Source: Melitaea cinxia (Eukaryota > Arthropoda > Insecta > Lepidoptera > Nymphalidae). From it: 64,000 nucleotides of DNA. The stretch spans positions 2,247,501 through 2,311,500 of the forward strand of contig NC_059410.1 of NCBI RefSeq assembly GCF_905220565.1, given 5' to 3'. The position numbers and the translations under genes were made by a program. Position 1 is the first letter of the stretch; each line of letters starts with the position of its first letter. The notes beneath the pieces are model-generated. The model did not search any database, was not told the DNA's origin, and saw only the letters and a program-made list of their open reading frames with translations. Below, in pieces: positions 46,658-58,689 of this stretch.

Positions 46658-46861
46658 AGCTGACCCCGCAAACGTTGTTTTGCCATATATGTTATTAACC
46701 CCCTTAATCCCCCCTCCTTTTAACTTAGGGGTATGAAAAATAGATGTTGTTCGATTCTCAGACCTACCCGATATGCACACAAAATTTCGTGTGAATCGGT
46801 CTAGCCGTTTCGGAGGAGTTTAACTACAAACACCGCGACACGAGAATTTTATATATTAGAT
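46658..46861 (-). mobile_element. Non-autonomous Helitron
   Basis: On the - strand it starts TCTAATATATAAAATTCTCG and ends GGGGTCAGCTAG, with A before and T after, and no target duplication. These are standard Helitron ends. Confidence 0.8.
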
Positions 46862-47492
46862 TATTTGTGGTTAGTAATTATTTGTGAGTTTAGGAGATAT
46901 TTACTGGAGACTAATTGTACCTAATTCTTATAATAGTATATAGCTTTTGTTTTGTTTAAAAAACAATATTTGTAGCCATAAAGAAATATATAAATATCAG
47001 ATGATTCATAAAAATTTGTTTAATTTAAAAAAAAAGGTGATAAATTTCAGTTTTCATTTTATAAAAAAATGATGCATTAGTACATACAACGTCATAATTA
47101 CACTTAAATAATCATAAAACGAAATATTGTGATTTATTTTTAAAACTTTTTGTTATGTTTTAATACTAAAGAGATTTTTTTTGAAATACTACCTAAAATA
47201 TTAAGTAATTTTTGGCATAAAGAGATTTAAGTCGGAACTTTTTTTTCATCTCCATTTTACAGCTATTATAGATTTTAACACAGTTGTTTTTCTATTTTTC
47301 TATTAATCTCTGTACTTTAAACTACTGATATCAATAGTAAAAGTCATTAAGAGCATTACAAATAATTGGTAATTTTTAATCAAACACAATGCGGAAAAAG
47401 TGCTAAACTTCAAACGCCAATTCCCACAAATTGCGATTTTTGAGTTACATCTTTGTTTTATTAAGGGTGCGATATTTGAATGTTTCAGAAAC

Positions 47493-50400
47493 ATGTCATC
47501 CAGTGATTTACAAATCAATTTTGAAATATTTGAAGTAAGTTGACATAATAATTAAATTATCTTATAACTTTATTTACGTTATTCAAGTATTTAAACCTAT
47601 TCAGGCTTTCTGATATTATCGTATAATCATAAGATGAACTGTGTTTCAAAATTCGTGAATTTTATTTTAGTGTTACCTACACATGAGGGAATTTTAAACT
47701 CATCTATAGTAACCACTATAAACGGTACCGTGGTCGCTTAGAACCCAATATAAAACATCATATCAAAAATTTCGATCTAACGGGTACATCGTTCCATAGC
47801 TTAATTGGCTAGAGCGGTGGTCACGGTGAGTCGGAGATGCAGGTTCGATCCCCGCTGGAGCGGTCGATTTATGATATGATATTAAAAATCTGTTTCAAAA
47901 TTTCCCTTTCAGGGAACTCTTAGTAATCAATGTTCCTAGCAAAGCTTCCCTTGATATTTTAAATATCTCAGGGTTCTGTCGAACAAATGTAATTATAACG
48001 GAATTAAAAGAAGAAACTTTCGTAACTCTTTCAAAAAAACTGTTTTGTTTTAAAGTTAGTTAAAATGTATAAATTATGATTTGACTTATTTATAATAACA
48101 ATGTAATTAAACTTTTAGGAATACACCAACAAAGAATTCCATTCATTAAGCTGTAAAGACAGCGGTGAATTTGAATACGATGCCTGCAACAACAAAATAT
48201 TTCTATCATCTGTCGAAACTTTGCAGTATCGTTCAAGCAATTTATCAAAAAGTGAATTATCAGCAAAATTCTTGGATTTAGCAGAAGTTATTCTAGAAAA
48301 TATGAATTTATTATGTCAACTAGATTATCTTCTAAGAGGAACACCGATAGAGGAAACACGGAATGTTGAAATTAAGTTATTGGTACAAAACTTAATCTAC
48401 CACAGTTCTCTCGAGGAAAGAGACGAATCTGATTGTGAGTATTAATGTATGTACAAATTATTACAACTTGATTTTTTTTTTAGTTTATTGATCCAAAAAG
48501 AAAAAACAAAGGTAAAGCTTTAGATTAGGAAAAACCGAATTTCGGGACCGTGGGGGGAAGGGGGCGTGGAGGGTGGGGAACGCTACCCCTGGTACCACTG
48601 TCACACTTTGAAACCCCATAGTTATGGAGATATCCATGGTTAAAGTTTTTAGGTTAGAAGAAGAATTTCGTAGCTTTCACACGTTATTTTCACATTTCAC
48701 ACGTTATTTTCACATTTCATAACTTATTTTTAAAATAAAAACGATCTCGACTCCAAGATCAACAAACGATACAACTTACGTTACTCATGCTCCGTTCCGT
48801 AGTTTTCACATGTTATTTTCATATTTCGCACAAGATTTTAACATTTCACACGTTAATTTAACGTTTCCACACGGTTTTTTAACAAACGATACAACTAATG
48901 TTTAACAACTGAGAAATAAATGTTTTAATAAAAAATGACAGGCCACTTATCGTTTCGCTCCAAAACAATGTAAGGATAAATTCATTGTTTTTGTTTAAAT
49001 AACTGTAAAGGCAAAGGTCTAAGACCATACAGCCTTGTTTCATGTTATGTTTTTTACTTAAATATATTTTATTTTTATTTATTTACTGTTATATACGAAA
49101 AATACTCAATATTTTACTTCATTTTATGTGACAATAAATAAATAAATAAAAAATATAGTAAAGTGAAAAACATGACATGAATAAAAAAAAATACCATAAT
49201 CTATCTGACTTCAGTAAGGGGCCGGTTATAGGCATAATTCTATTACAAAAAAACCCTAACCTATCTAATTTAAAAATTACACCGTTTATAGACATAGTTT
49301 TGTTGCTAAAAAAATAACCCTAACCTACCTAATTTAAAAATTACACCGTTTATAGTAGTTTTGTTACTAAAAAAAAATAACCCTAACCTACCTAATTTAA
49401 AAATTACACCGTTTATCGACGTAATTTTATAAGAGTAAATAAAAATAAAATATATTTAATAAAAAAACATAACATGAAACAAGGCTGTATGGTCTTAGAC
49501 CTTTGCCTTTACAGTTATTTAAACAAAAATAATGAATTTATGTTTACATTGCTTTGGAGCGAAACGATAAGTGGCGCGCCATTTTTTTTTTAAAGCATCT
49601 ATAACTCAGTCAAACATCAGTTGTATCGTTTGTTAAAAAACCGTGTGAAAACAATAACTTAACGTCTGAAATGTTAATATCAAGTGCAAAATGTGAATAT
49701 AACATCTGAAAGCTACAGAACTAAGCATGGTTACCGCAAGTTGTATCGTTTGTTGATCTTGGAGTCGAGATCGTTTTTATGTACTCCTGTTCGAAAATGA
49801 CTTATAAAGTTGCGAAACGGCGCATGGGTGGCACTCCCCATAGCGCCAGAGCTAAGGTGAAATCAGATGTGGAGCTCAAAGGTATTATAACAGCTTTAAA
49901 TTCTTCCTCTAATCTCAAAACTTTAACCATTGATCTCCATAACCATGGGGTTTCGAAGTATGGCAGTGTTACCTTGTATAGCTTCCCCTACACCCTCTGC
50001 CCTCCACCCCCAAAAACCCCATGATTCGGTTTTTACTAGTCTAGAGCATTGCCCAAACAAACAAATTTTATATTACCTCACAACTTTTTACGGGGTGTAC
50101 CAATTTTGATGATAGTTTTTGTATTTGAAAGTCAATTATTACAGTTGCACATATTTCTGTTAACTTGTGTATAAATTAGGGAATGCAATCTCACGGATCC
50201 GCAACCTCGTATAAAATTAACGGGATTACAAATGCGGCATTACACCTGCGGGATTCGCAAGATTTGCAAGATTTTATTTTTTCCAGCTTGAATTCGCATA
50301 GCAACATGTACATCACGAATAGTGTTGGATTTCGTAGTGTAATTATACTATTTATACCAATGTTTCATGACTTGTAGTATGCAGTATCGTAAAGCAAGGA

Positions 50401-53400
50401 TACTACGCAAAAATACCGTAATTGTACCTTCAGGTCAATTGACTTCATTTATTGCTCGAATCGTTTTGTTTTTATTGCTAACCCTTCTTATACATTTACG
50501 AAATAGGGATATTTGTAGAGCAAAACATATATTTGTTTAAAACTTATGACAGTGTACTTCGGACCAATTCTCGACGTAAAGACAAGCTATATACATATGA
50601 CAATGCAAAAGTTGGCCATATATAAAAAGAATGCTTACTGTATGTTTATTCGAATATACAGTAAAATACCAGGCTCTTATAAGGATTTACCACTGATAGT
50701 ATTCAAGAAGGTCTTTTATGAATTTCTGTTAAATAAATTATAATATAATGTTAATGACTACTTAAATGACCATATGTGACATGGATTTTGTTATTAATTA
50801 ATTCAAATTCATATATGTTTTTTTATTATTGACATAATTTATTTCGTTTTTTAACAATTTATAAATTAAAATGAACTATTTATGTTACATTTAACTAATA
50901 TTTGCACACCGAAATCCGAGCTCCTTAAAGCCGCAGGGCGACTTGTTCCAAAAACCTTGGCAAGACTCTTTAACGCCGTCATCCACCGAGGTACCACGCC
51001 GGAGGCGTGGTCCAGGAGAGTGGTGGTGCTATTCTTTAAGAGAGCCGATAAGTCTCTGTTGAAGAATTACAGACCGATCTCACTTCTGAGCCACGTTGTT
51101 TTCGAGGGTTGTTACGAACGAATTCCAACCACCAGAGCAGGCTGGGTTTCAAAATGGTTACAGCATCGTGGACCACATCCATACTGTTCGGCAGATTATC
51201 CAAAAGACGGAAGAATATAATCAACCGCTGTGTATGGCATTTGCGGACTACGAGAAAGCCTTCGACTCTGTCGAGACCTGGGCTGTCCTGGACTCTCTGC
51301 AGAGATGTCATATCGACTGGCGATATAACGAAAACTGAAATCTATGTACGACACGGCGACGATGAGCGTTCGTGTCCAAGACCAGAGAACAGGACCTATT
51401 CCCCTCCGGCGTGGGGTAAGACAGGGATAAGTAATATCATCGAAACTGTTTACCACTGCGCTGGAGGATGTCTTTAAGACCTTATATTGGGGAGAACGTG
51501 GCATTAACGTCAACGGTGAATTCATCTCTCACCTTCGTTTCGCCGACGATATTGTCATCTTTGCGGAGACGTTGGATGAGTTAGACAAGATGGTGGCTGG
51601 CCAAAACGAGTCCACCCAGCGTGTCGGTCTCTGTATGAACTTGGATAAAACGAAAGTTATGTTTAACAACCAAGTCATACCGTAGACCAGTATTGGTACC
51701 CTTCTCGAAGTTGTTCAGGATTATATTTACCTAGGCCATATGATCCAACTAGGACGCAACAACTTCGAGAAGGAGGCCTACAGGAGGATTCGGTTGGACT
51801 GGGCGGCGTTTGGCAGACTTCGTCGAGTCTTCACTTCGAAGATTCCGCAATGCTTGAAGACAAAAGTCTTCGAGCAATGCGTCCTGTCTGTGTTAACATG
51901 CGGAGCCGAGACGTGGACACTGACGAAGGGACTGGTCCACAAGTTTAATATCGCTCAACGTGCAATGGCACGGGCTATGCTTGGGGTCTCTCTCAAAGAT
52001 AGAATTAGAAATGAGACTATCCGCGAGAGAACGAAAGTAACCGACATAGCCCGTAGAATTAGCAAGTTGAAGTGGCAGTGGCTGGTCATGTCGTAGGATC
52101 AATGGCCAATGGAGTAGACGGGTCCTGGAGTGGAGACCGCGTCTTGGCAAACGCAGCGTGGGACGTCCTCCGGCCCGTGGGACCGATACGTAAGATTGCC
52201 GGTGTAGGCTAGATGAGGATTACGGAAAACCAGGATGTCTGGTACGAATTTGGGGAGGCCGACCAGCAGTGAACTGCCATAGACTGAAGTGAATTTGTAT
52301 ACTGCACGTATTATACAAATTTCCTGTATTTTACTATCCCGGTCGTTATGAGTTACAACTTTGTTAAGTCATTCGTCATTCACAACCATTTTCAGCTGCT
52401 GGCTAACATGTGCAGTAAAATACGATCAAACGTAAAAGATGAAACCTTAAATTGCAACTGAGGTAGGGCACAGCAGGAATTTCCTGCTCAAAATATGGAG
52501 CAGCCCGACTGGGGTAGTACCTCGACCTTACAAAAGATCACAGAAAAATAATACTGTTTTCAAGCAGTATTGTGTTCCTGTTGGTGAGTAAGGTGACCAG
52601 AGCTCCTGGGGGGATTGGAGATTGGGTCGGCAACGCGCTTTCGATGCTTCTGGTGTTGCAGGTGTCTATAAGCTACGGAAATCGCCTACCATCAGGTGAG
52701 CCGTACGCTTGTTTGCCGACCTAGTGACATAAAAAAATACTTTATGTACACTACGAAAGCAATTTCAGAAGCAAAAGCCCAAATCTTATTAATATTATTT
52801 TCAGACTTTAATTTTACATAACATAATTTAGATTGTTGTCATTATTTTTGATCAAAATATAATTATACTAATTGTTTTTTATAAGTAAATTCTATTGTTT
52901 CATTTACTGACTTAGAAAATAATTTTGTGGACTAATAATTCTAAAATATTTTACAATCCTAGTCGTTTTAGGTGCTGGATTGCATTCCCTAGTATAGATA
53001 TTTTAATACTGCTCTACATATTGTTTGTTTGTTGCCTTAACTATGAATTGTTTATATATTGTATTGCGATGTACCCAACATATAAATTTGTTTAATTTGA
53101 GTGTTCGTAATTTCTCATGTAAGTGAATTGTATTCTTTTGAGAAATAAATCATCTTTGACCTTAATTATACCAAAGTCAATTAAATAATCATTATTATTC
53201 CTAACAATACGAATACACTTTACTTTGAGACGACGATGGTCTCATTTTATTACTTGTAGATTGAAATTGAACAAAGAGTCATTAGTTCATGAAGCTTATT
53301 TTTCAGAAAGTATGTTTTAAAATGTGATATGTGTTTCGCTACGTTTCATTATGATTATCATTAATAACTTTACTAAAACATGATGAATTTTGTAAAAAAT

Positions 53401-56400
53401 TGTCAGATACAGACATCAAAATATGCATGTACGATGACATTCCACTTTCGAACCTGGGCCTTATCGCTGCATCAAATCAACTGCCTTTAACAATTACTTC
53501 TACAAAGCACACAGCTGTCATATGCTCACTCTTCGTCGTATTCTGCCATTTAGTTGGGTAATTATGGTTTTTAATCTTATTTTATTTTATTTAGAAACTT
53601 TTATACACAAATACATGCCAGCCCCGTCGTGACATCATTCTAACTAGACAGTCAAATGAGGCTTATGAGTCTGAATAAGATTGTGGCCTCATTAGATGTT
53701 GAATATGGGAGTATACCGCTAAACATTCTAGTACCTATCTAATATATTCAAATTCATAAGTCTCATAATGCCTTATTTGCGAGAATTTAATCATATACAT
53801 TCAGTTAAGTGGTTATTCAAGTATTACGTAAGCAGAATTTTAGTCATTTGTAACCCCATCTCTTGTCAGCAAAAGTTAGCAAAATCCTACTACCTATGCT
53901 TACGACTGTATGTATATTTTAAATTTAGAAATCTTTATAAATAAAAATGAATGTTGCTAAGCGCATAACTCGAGAATGGCTCGACCAATTCGGCTAATTT
54001 TTTTTGGGCCCACGGAAGGTAATACTAAAAAAAATTGAATTTTTTTTTACTATTAACTTAACAGAACGAAGTCTGTCCGGGCAGCTTATAATAAGTAAAT
54101 ATTGCTTACGTAACCACCATTAAGACCCCCCCGGGCATCAAAACTAAGCAAAACAAATAGTTTTTCGGTCAGTCAAGGAAATTTCCAAATTGGGCTTGCG
54201 TGCAATATATACATTGATTTCGGAACAAATAGGATTAATTGAATATACTAAATATAGCGTTACAACAGCGAAGAGCAGCTGTCTGTATCTTTCTCGCTCG
54301 GGTACACTCGGCGGTTCCGAGTTCACCCGATCGAGCCTTTCACTTCAGAGCGTGATAGATCAGCCTAACTTACTACCTGCGAAAATATGAAAAACATAAA
54401 AATAAAAAAGAATAAAAATAGAAACACATTACACTCGCATCCATTACACAATTTATATGATATAAAAGATTTGTACATATTATGTATAAATAAATTAATA
54501 AATATATGTAACGTACAGATCCGTTTTCCTATTATGTTGTTGTTGATACACTTTTTTTGTTATAATTGTACGTTAAAGCTATAAATAAATATTTCATACA
54601 CCGAAACTCAGGGCGGGAGTCAAACCTACAATTCTTGTAGCAGAAAGCAGAGTAATAATTTAGCTACTATTAACATAAACAAAATTATTTAAAATGCAGA
54701 TAGGTTATATTATATCTCTCAATGTTTTTTATTTCATTTTCAGACTCACAGATTACGTTTATTTATTATTTGTTCCAAATGCTGATATAAACAGACATCT
54801 CAAATATGAAGCGTTTTTCACTGAAGGTAGATAGTGTTTTTTTTTCTTTATTTAAGGAGCTTTAGTCCATAAGGACTACGGCACTCCATAGGATAATTTT
54901 AGTTTTATGTAAGATTAATAATAATTTTGTAATGTTTAATTACGACGACGCATTTGCTGTGTGACTACGGTATTCGAGAATATAGCCACCCCTCTCTTCC
55001 CGTGGGTGTCGTAAGAGGCGACTAAGGGATAACAAGGTTCCACTATCACCTTGGTACTTATAAAGCCGACCGATGGCGGCATAACCATCCAACTGCTGGC
55101 TTTGAAATACACAGGTCAAAGACGGGCAGCAGCGTCTTCAGTGCGACAAGGGCAGCCCTGCGGTCACCAACTCGCCTGCTCAGCGTGATGACTATGGGCA
55201 ACACACATAAGTTAACGCCATTTTTGGCTCGAACTTGTGGAGACCTATGTCCAGCAGTGGACTGCAATAGGCTGCTGTGTAGTTGCGGGTTCGATCCTCG
55301 CACATGACAAACATTTGTATTGGCCATATAGGTGTTTACCTTGGTCTCGGTGTTTGTGCAGTGCTTGTGGGTCACTCCACCGTGCCTCAGAGAGCACGTT
55401 AAGCCGTCGGTCCCAAATGTTATCATGCACACCTGATAGCGATCGTTACTCATAGTAAGGTATATATCCGTCAACCCGCATTGGAGCAGCGTGGTGGATT
55501 AAGCTCTGATCCTTCTCCTACATAGGGAAAGAGTCCTATGCCCAGCGGGATATTAAATGCTGAAGCGTAATTGTAATTTTATTGTATAAACTGTTTTGTA
55601 TAAATTCAATAATATATATGACGCAGAGCCAAGCGGCTAATCGATAACGCCGGATTGGTGGAGTCTCTTCACACTCTAGCTCACCGAAGAAAAGTTGCCA
55701 GTCTAACGGTCTTTGACAGATTGTACTTTGGGGAGTGTGCCCTGGAGCTGCACGAGCTCATACCCCCATCTCCTTTCTTCCATCGGACTTACAGACGTAC
55801 TGCAGGCTTTCATCCCTAACTAGTTGATATACCCTTCATACGTACAAAGCGCTTCTTGTTTATTTCTACTGGCCTTAACACTTCGAGAGTCTTATTTATG
55901 GTCATTAGTATTATAATTATGTTCTAAAAATTATATTATACTGTGTAAGTATCAAACTGAAGTTTGTTTATTGTTTGATTCATCGCACTTCTTAAATTCA
56001 CTTCTTAAATTCTTTTTGTTTTGCATAAGAGGAAGGACATAGGCTTTATAATATTTAAGTACTTTTTTTTTATTAAATGGTTGACGATTTGTTCATTTCA
56101 GAGTTACGCTCTGGTTGTGTGGGGATCGTCACAGAGAAAGCAGACATAGACTCTGCCATAGACACCTTCCTACATGCGACACGCCGAGTAAGTTATATTA
56201 AGACTGTTACGTGTTAGGGTTCGAAGGATTTGGAGAGAAAAACCTGCTGACTCTTTTCGAGACCTTATTCACTAGCACTAGGTCCAACACAAAGCACTAG
56301 GTTCAAACACTAAGCACTAACGATGTCCTAAGTCGTAGCCACTGTCGTAGGTTTCGCTGGTACCACTCTTGATCACTAGTTTTCACTCTTGAAGTCGCCT

Positions 56401-58105
56401 TGAAGATCGCTCAAACTGAACTGCCTCGCTCGCCTCGCTGCTGCTATTTATATCGGCCGAGACGAGGCCCAGACCATTCTGGAAAGTTCGCGCATGTACC
56501 CGGTTTTCGAGACTATACTTCTATATAGTTCCACAATAGTTCCTCTAACGCCATCTAGTATTGAGTAGAGAGTTTCATGCTATCGCTGTCTTTGTGTGGT
56601 TTCAATGGTTGCCGCTAGATGGCGCTAGTTTCTTTGTGTGGTCGTAACAATACTATTGCATATCCAGTGATAACTCCATGGTAAAAATGTCCTTTAAGGG
56701 GATAATTAAATCAACCTTGAAGTTTGGGGAGGGGGGTGTATCTGGTCCATTTAACATACGCAGTGTGGCTGTGATCTTCTCTAAGGTTGAGGGACTTTCC
56801 CAGTCGGGCTGCTCCAGATTTTGAGCAGGATATGTTCTGCTGTGCCCACTGTACCCACCTCTATAGATACACACACTACACTACTGGGCCGACATTTTCT
56901 TTCCTTTTTTATAATTATTTAAAATGATTGTTAAAAAATTAAAACTGGCGGTAAGCGGTATATTATAAATAATTGTTTTTTAGCCTAATTTATAATGTTA
57001 GTTAACATCGGAGTAAATATAAAAATGAATGTCGCTAAGCGTATAACTCGAGAATGGCTCGACCAATTCAGCTTATTTATTTTTTGTATGTTCCTTAAGG
57101 CCCACGGAAGGTTTTAATGCTAAAAACAAATTTTTAAAAACATTAAAATTTGTTTCATTTATTTAGTTTTTACTATTTTCTTTTGACGGAACGAAGTCTG
57201 TCCGAGCAGCTAGAAAAATATAAATATTTTTTATTTTCTTTTAGTTTCCATGGAATATTGAAACAATATACGTCCAGGAATGTATCCTTGATCAGTTCAA
57301 AGAACGCATCGAATGGAAGACAAAGGAACCGGCTTCCGATGTCGACAAAACAATAATCAAATCCTGCTCCTCAGTCAGTTCATCTTTTCACCGTTTCGAG
57401 TTTGCAGGAAACATAAAAAAAATCAGCAACAATTCAATCATAATTGAAGCTTACAGAACAAATAAGGAACTAATATCTTTTATGTCGGAAATTAAAACTC
57501 TAGGCGTTTCGCTTTGGTCGAGCGATGTCGCCGAGTCTAACGAAATAGCCTTCAATATAAAAGCAAACATTGTTTGGATAAATGATTTTGGTCGTTTCGA
57601 TGGTCCTCCAGTAGCGTCCCAAGCGTTCTATTCGTCAGTCTTCAATTATGGAGATGAACCAGACACACTAGAACAGGAAATAGAGGAAATCTTGAAAATA
57701 AGAAACAGTTGGAATAAATTGGATGAAACTGACCGATATTTGAAGGTTTGGAAGGCGACCAAAACTATTCGACCAGACATCGAAGGTTCTAAACTGGATA
57801 TCGTATTCAAATGCTCTAATAACAGCACGACAAATATAGGAAACAAAATATGTACGGTCTTCAGAATTCCAATTATATTATACGTCAAAACAAAATCATT
57901 GCAAGATTTGTTAAAGCACATGAACTTTATTTTACAAAGCAGTGCTGTTTTTGTCCTTGTTGAAAAATCGTCTGAAAGTGATGCAATTATGAAATACTGT
58001 AAAATATTACAAAGTTGTGGAGCGCCCGTGGGTTTTACATCTATGGACGACGGTTTTAGAAATCAAATTCGATATGACACGAAAGTTATTTGGTCCAGCA
58101 TTTGA
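47493..58105 (+). CDS. ALDH16-like pseudoenzyme, copy C (six exons)
   Basis: Coding exons are 47493-47534, 48119-48434, 53407-53557, 54744-54826, 56102-56187 and 57245-58105, again 1539 nt and 512 codons plus stop. Splice phases match A and B, with a GTAATT donor after exon 3 in every copy. Protein features are those of copy B, with RRFPW in place of the catalytic-cysteine segment and an end at WSSI. The first methionine is only 21 bp from the transposon that ends at 47471. Introns are swollen by a SINE, a foldback element, a hAT element with nested LINE pieces, Helitrons, beta and gamma repeats and a solo LTR, yet all six exons remain open. Function unknown. Confidence 0.8.
47653..47892 (+). 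mobile_element. tRNA-tailed SINE in intron 1 of copy C
   Basis: The same insertion as in B, between TTTCAAAAT at 47644-47652 and 47893-47901, with A box and B box intact. Confidence 0.8.
48511..50054. mobile_element. 1.5-kb foldback element in intron 2 of copy C
   Basis: The left arm (48511 to about 49130) and right arm (about 49430-50054) are reverse complements over roughly 600 bp; for example GATCTCGACTCCAAGATCAA at 48745 is mirrored at 49755-49775. The middle (about 49200-49440) has four tandem units of about 60-65 bp containing CCCTAACCTACCTAATTTAA. It has no coding capacity. Copy D lacks it at the matching place, so it inserted in C after the copies separated. Confidence 0.85.
50546..50770 (+). 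pseudogene. LINE C-terminal scrap
   Basis: FIRIYSKIPGSYKDLPLIVF then KKVFYEFLLNK and NVNDYLND, the usual C-terminal end of Jockey/CR1-type reverse transcriptase proteins. It lies inside the hAT element. Confidence 0.55.
50884..52292 (+). pseudogene. RTE-type LINE, second damaged copy
   Basis: Same family as 45010-46290, forward. It has AGRLVPKTLARLFNAVIHRG and LLKNYRPISLL, then ADYEKAFDSVETWAVLDSLQ, the FADD region in another frame (near 51540), and FEKEAYRRIRLDWAAFGRLR. It has several frameshifts and a tail ending in CAGCAGTGAACTGCCATAGA and CTGAAGTGA. Confidence 0.83.
52456..52731 (-). repeat. Dispersed repeat family delta
   Basis: Reverse full copy with GGAATTTCCTGCTCAAAATA and GGTGACCAGAGCTCCTGGGG. 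It lies within the hAT element in intron 2 of C. Confidence 0.75.
53932..54087 (+). mobile_element. Short Helitron in intron 3 of copy C
   Basis: TCTTTATAAATAAAAATGAA start and GTCCGGGCAGCTTA end. It is closely related to the Helitrons at 35967 and 57016. Confidence 0.65.
54953..55275 (-). repeat. Dispersed repeat family beta
   Basis: Reverse copy in intron 4 of C, from CTGTGTGACTACGGTATTCG to the GTCCAGCAGTGGACTGCAAT end. A gamma copy follows directly. Confidence 0.75.
55276..55565 (-). repeat. Dispersed repeat family gamma
   Basis: Reverse copy joined to the beta copy. It includes GCGGGTTCGATCCTCGCACA, a B-box-like tRNA remnant, and the GGGATATTAAATGCTGAA end. Confidence 0.7.
55622..55855 (+). 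pseudogene. LINE C-terminal fragment in intron 4 of copy C
   Basis: Open stretch reading RRAKRLIDNAGLVESLHTLA, RKVASLTVFDRLYFGE and RTYRRTAGFHP, a C-terminal region common in insect LINE ORF2 proteins, followed by a stop and DIPFIRTKRF. Confidence 0.65.
56207..56649. mobile_element. Probable solo LTR in intron 5 of copy C
   Basis: About 440 bp starting TGTTACGTGTTAGGG and ending GGTCGTAACA, so TG...CA ends with a short inverted repeat. It contains TGCTATTTATATCGGCCG, a TATA-like site. Copies A and B lack it. Flanking 4-mers AGAC and ATAC are a weak target duplication. Confidence 0.55.
56735..56872 (-). repeat. Delta repeat fragment in intron 5 of copy C
   Basis: Counterpart of 35690-35825 in copy B at the same position. 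Confidence 0.6.
57016..57213 (+). mobile_element. Short Helitron in intron 5 of copy C
   Basis: Same site as 35967-36156 in B, ending GTCCGAGCAGCTAG just before the polypyrimidine tract of exon 6. Confidence 0.7.
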
Positions 58106-58152
58106 ACCATATTTGCAAATTAATTAAATTTACAGTCACTAACAAATATATT

Positions 58153-58680
58153 TTACTAGCTGGCCCCGTGGTTTCAGCCGCGTTTCCTTCTTCTTAAAGC
58201 TAACTAACCTTCTTTTTTAAATAGTTTAAATTTTTGAGTTGTGTGTAGTGTATCAATATACCTATATGATAACATAAGATTATCTTTTTGAATATATTTT
58301 ATATGTATCGTTTTAAATGAGCGAAAATATAAAGAAATAAAATTTAACACACGAATTGCCTACGGTGTTTGATTATTAGAAGTTTGTTTTTTTTTGCAAT
58401 GAAACAACTTTGGATTTTATAGCGGCCTATCAACTTTTTTTAAATGCCCGACCTTTCGGACGTACTTTACAGGAACCAAGGTCACTTGAGGGCTTGTTTT
58501 TTATTTTTCATTTTATATTAAGAAATTGGCATTTTTTAAGTGTTGTCTTTTAATATATTTTTAAATAAACTTTGTAACTATGTGCTATTGTGATTTTTAT
58601 TTTTCATCAATTGATAAATAACTTTAATAATAGTATTTAATCTTTGAGATTATGGTTATTAATTATCGATGAGAATTAAG
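58153..58680 (+). other. 3' flank of copy C
   Basis: Matches the flanks of A and B, with the Helitron-like CTAGCTGGCCCCGTGG at the start. Homology ends where half of a foldback element begins. Confidence 0.55.
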
Positions 58681-58689
58681 AAATTATTT

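Larger units (their letters stand above)
43456..47471 (+). mobile_element. 4.0-kb DNA transposon with terminal inverted repeats
   Basis: The left end CGCACCTTTAATAAAACAAA and the inverted right end CGCACCCTTAATAAAACAAA match for about 45 bp with small gaps. A direct ATAT flanks both ends (43452-43455 and 47472-47475), and copies A and D show the uninterrupted site. Inside are eroded coding pieces at 44621-44922 and 46320-46650, plus a nested RTE LINE and a Helitron. Superfamily not assigned. Confidence 0.82.
50177..52991. mobile_element. hAT-type element in intron 2 of copy C, with nested LINE pieces
   Basis: Ends are TAGGGAATGCAATC and its inverse GATTGCATTCCCTA. The 8-bp flanks GTATAAAT (50169-50176) and GTATAGAT (52992-52999) differ at one base, and copy A shows a single GTATATAT at 5660-5667. 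An 8-bp target duplication with TAGGG-type ends fits hAT. No transposase is recognisable. Confidence 0.75.

Noticed and set aside
49200..49440. CRISPR-like array of short tandem units
   Set aside because: The units are contiguous with no unique spacers and sit in the middle of a foldback transposon in a eukaryotic genome.
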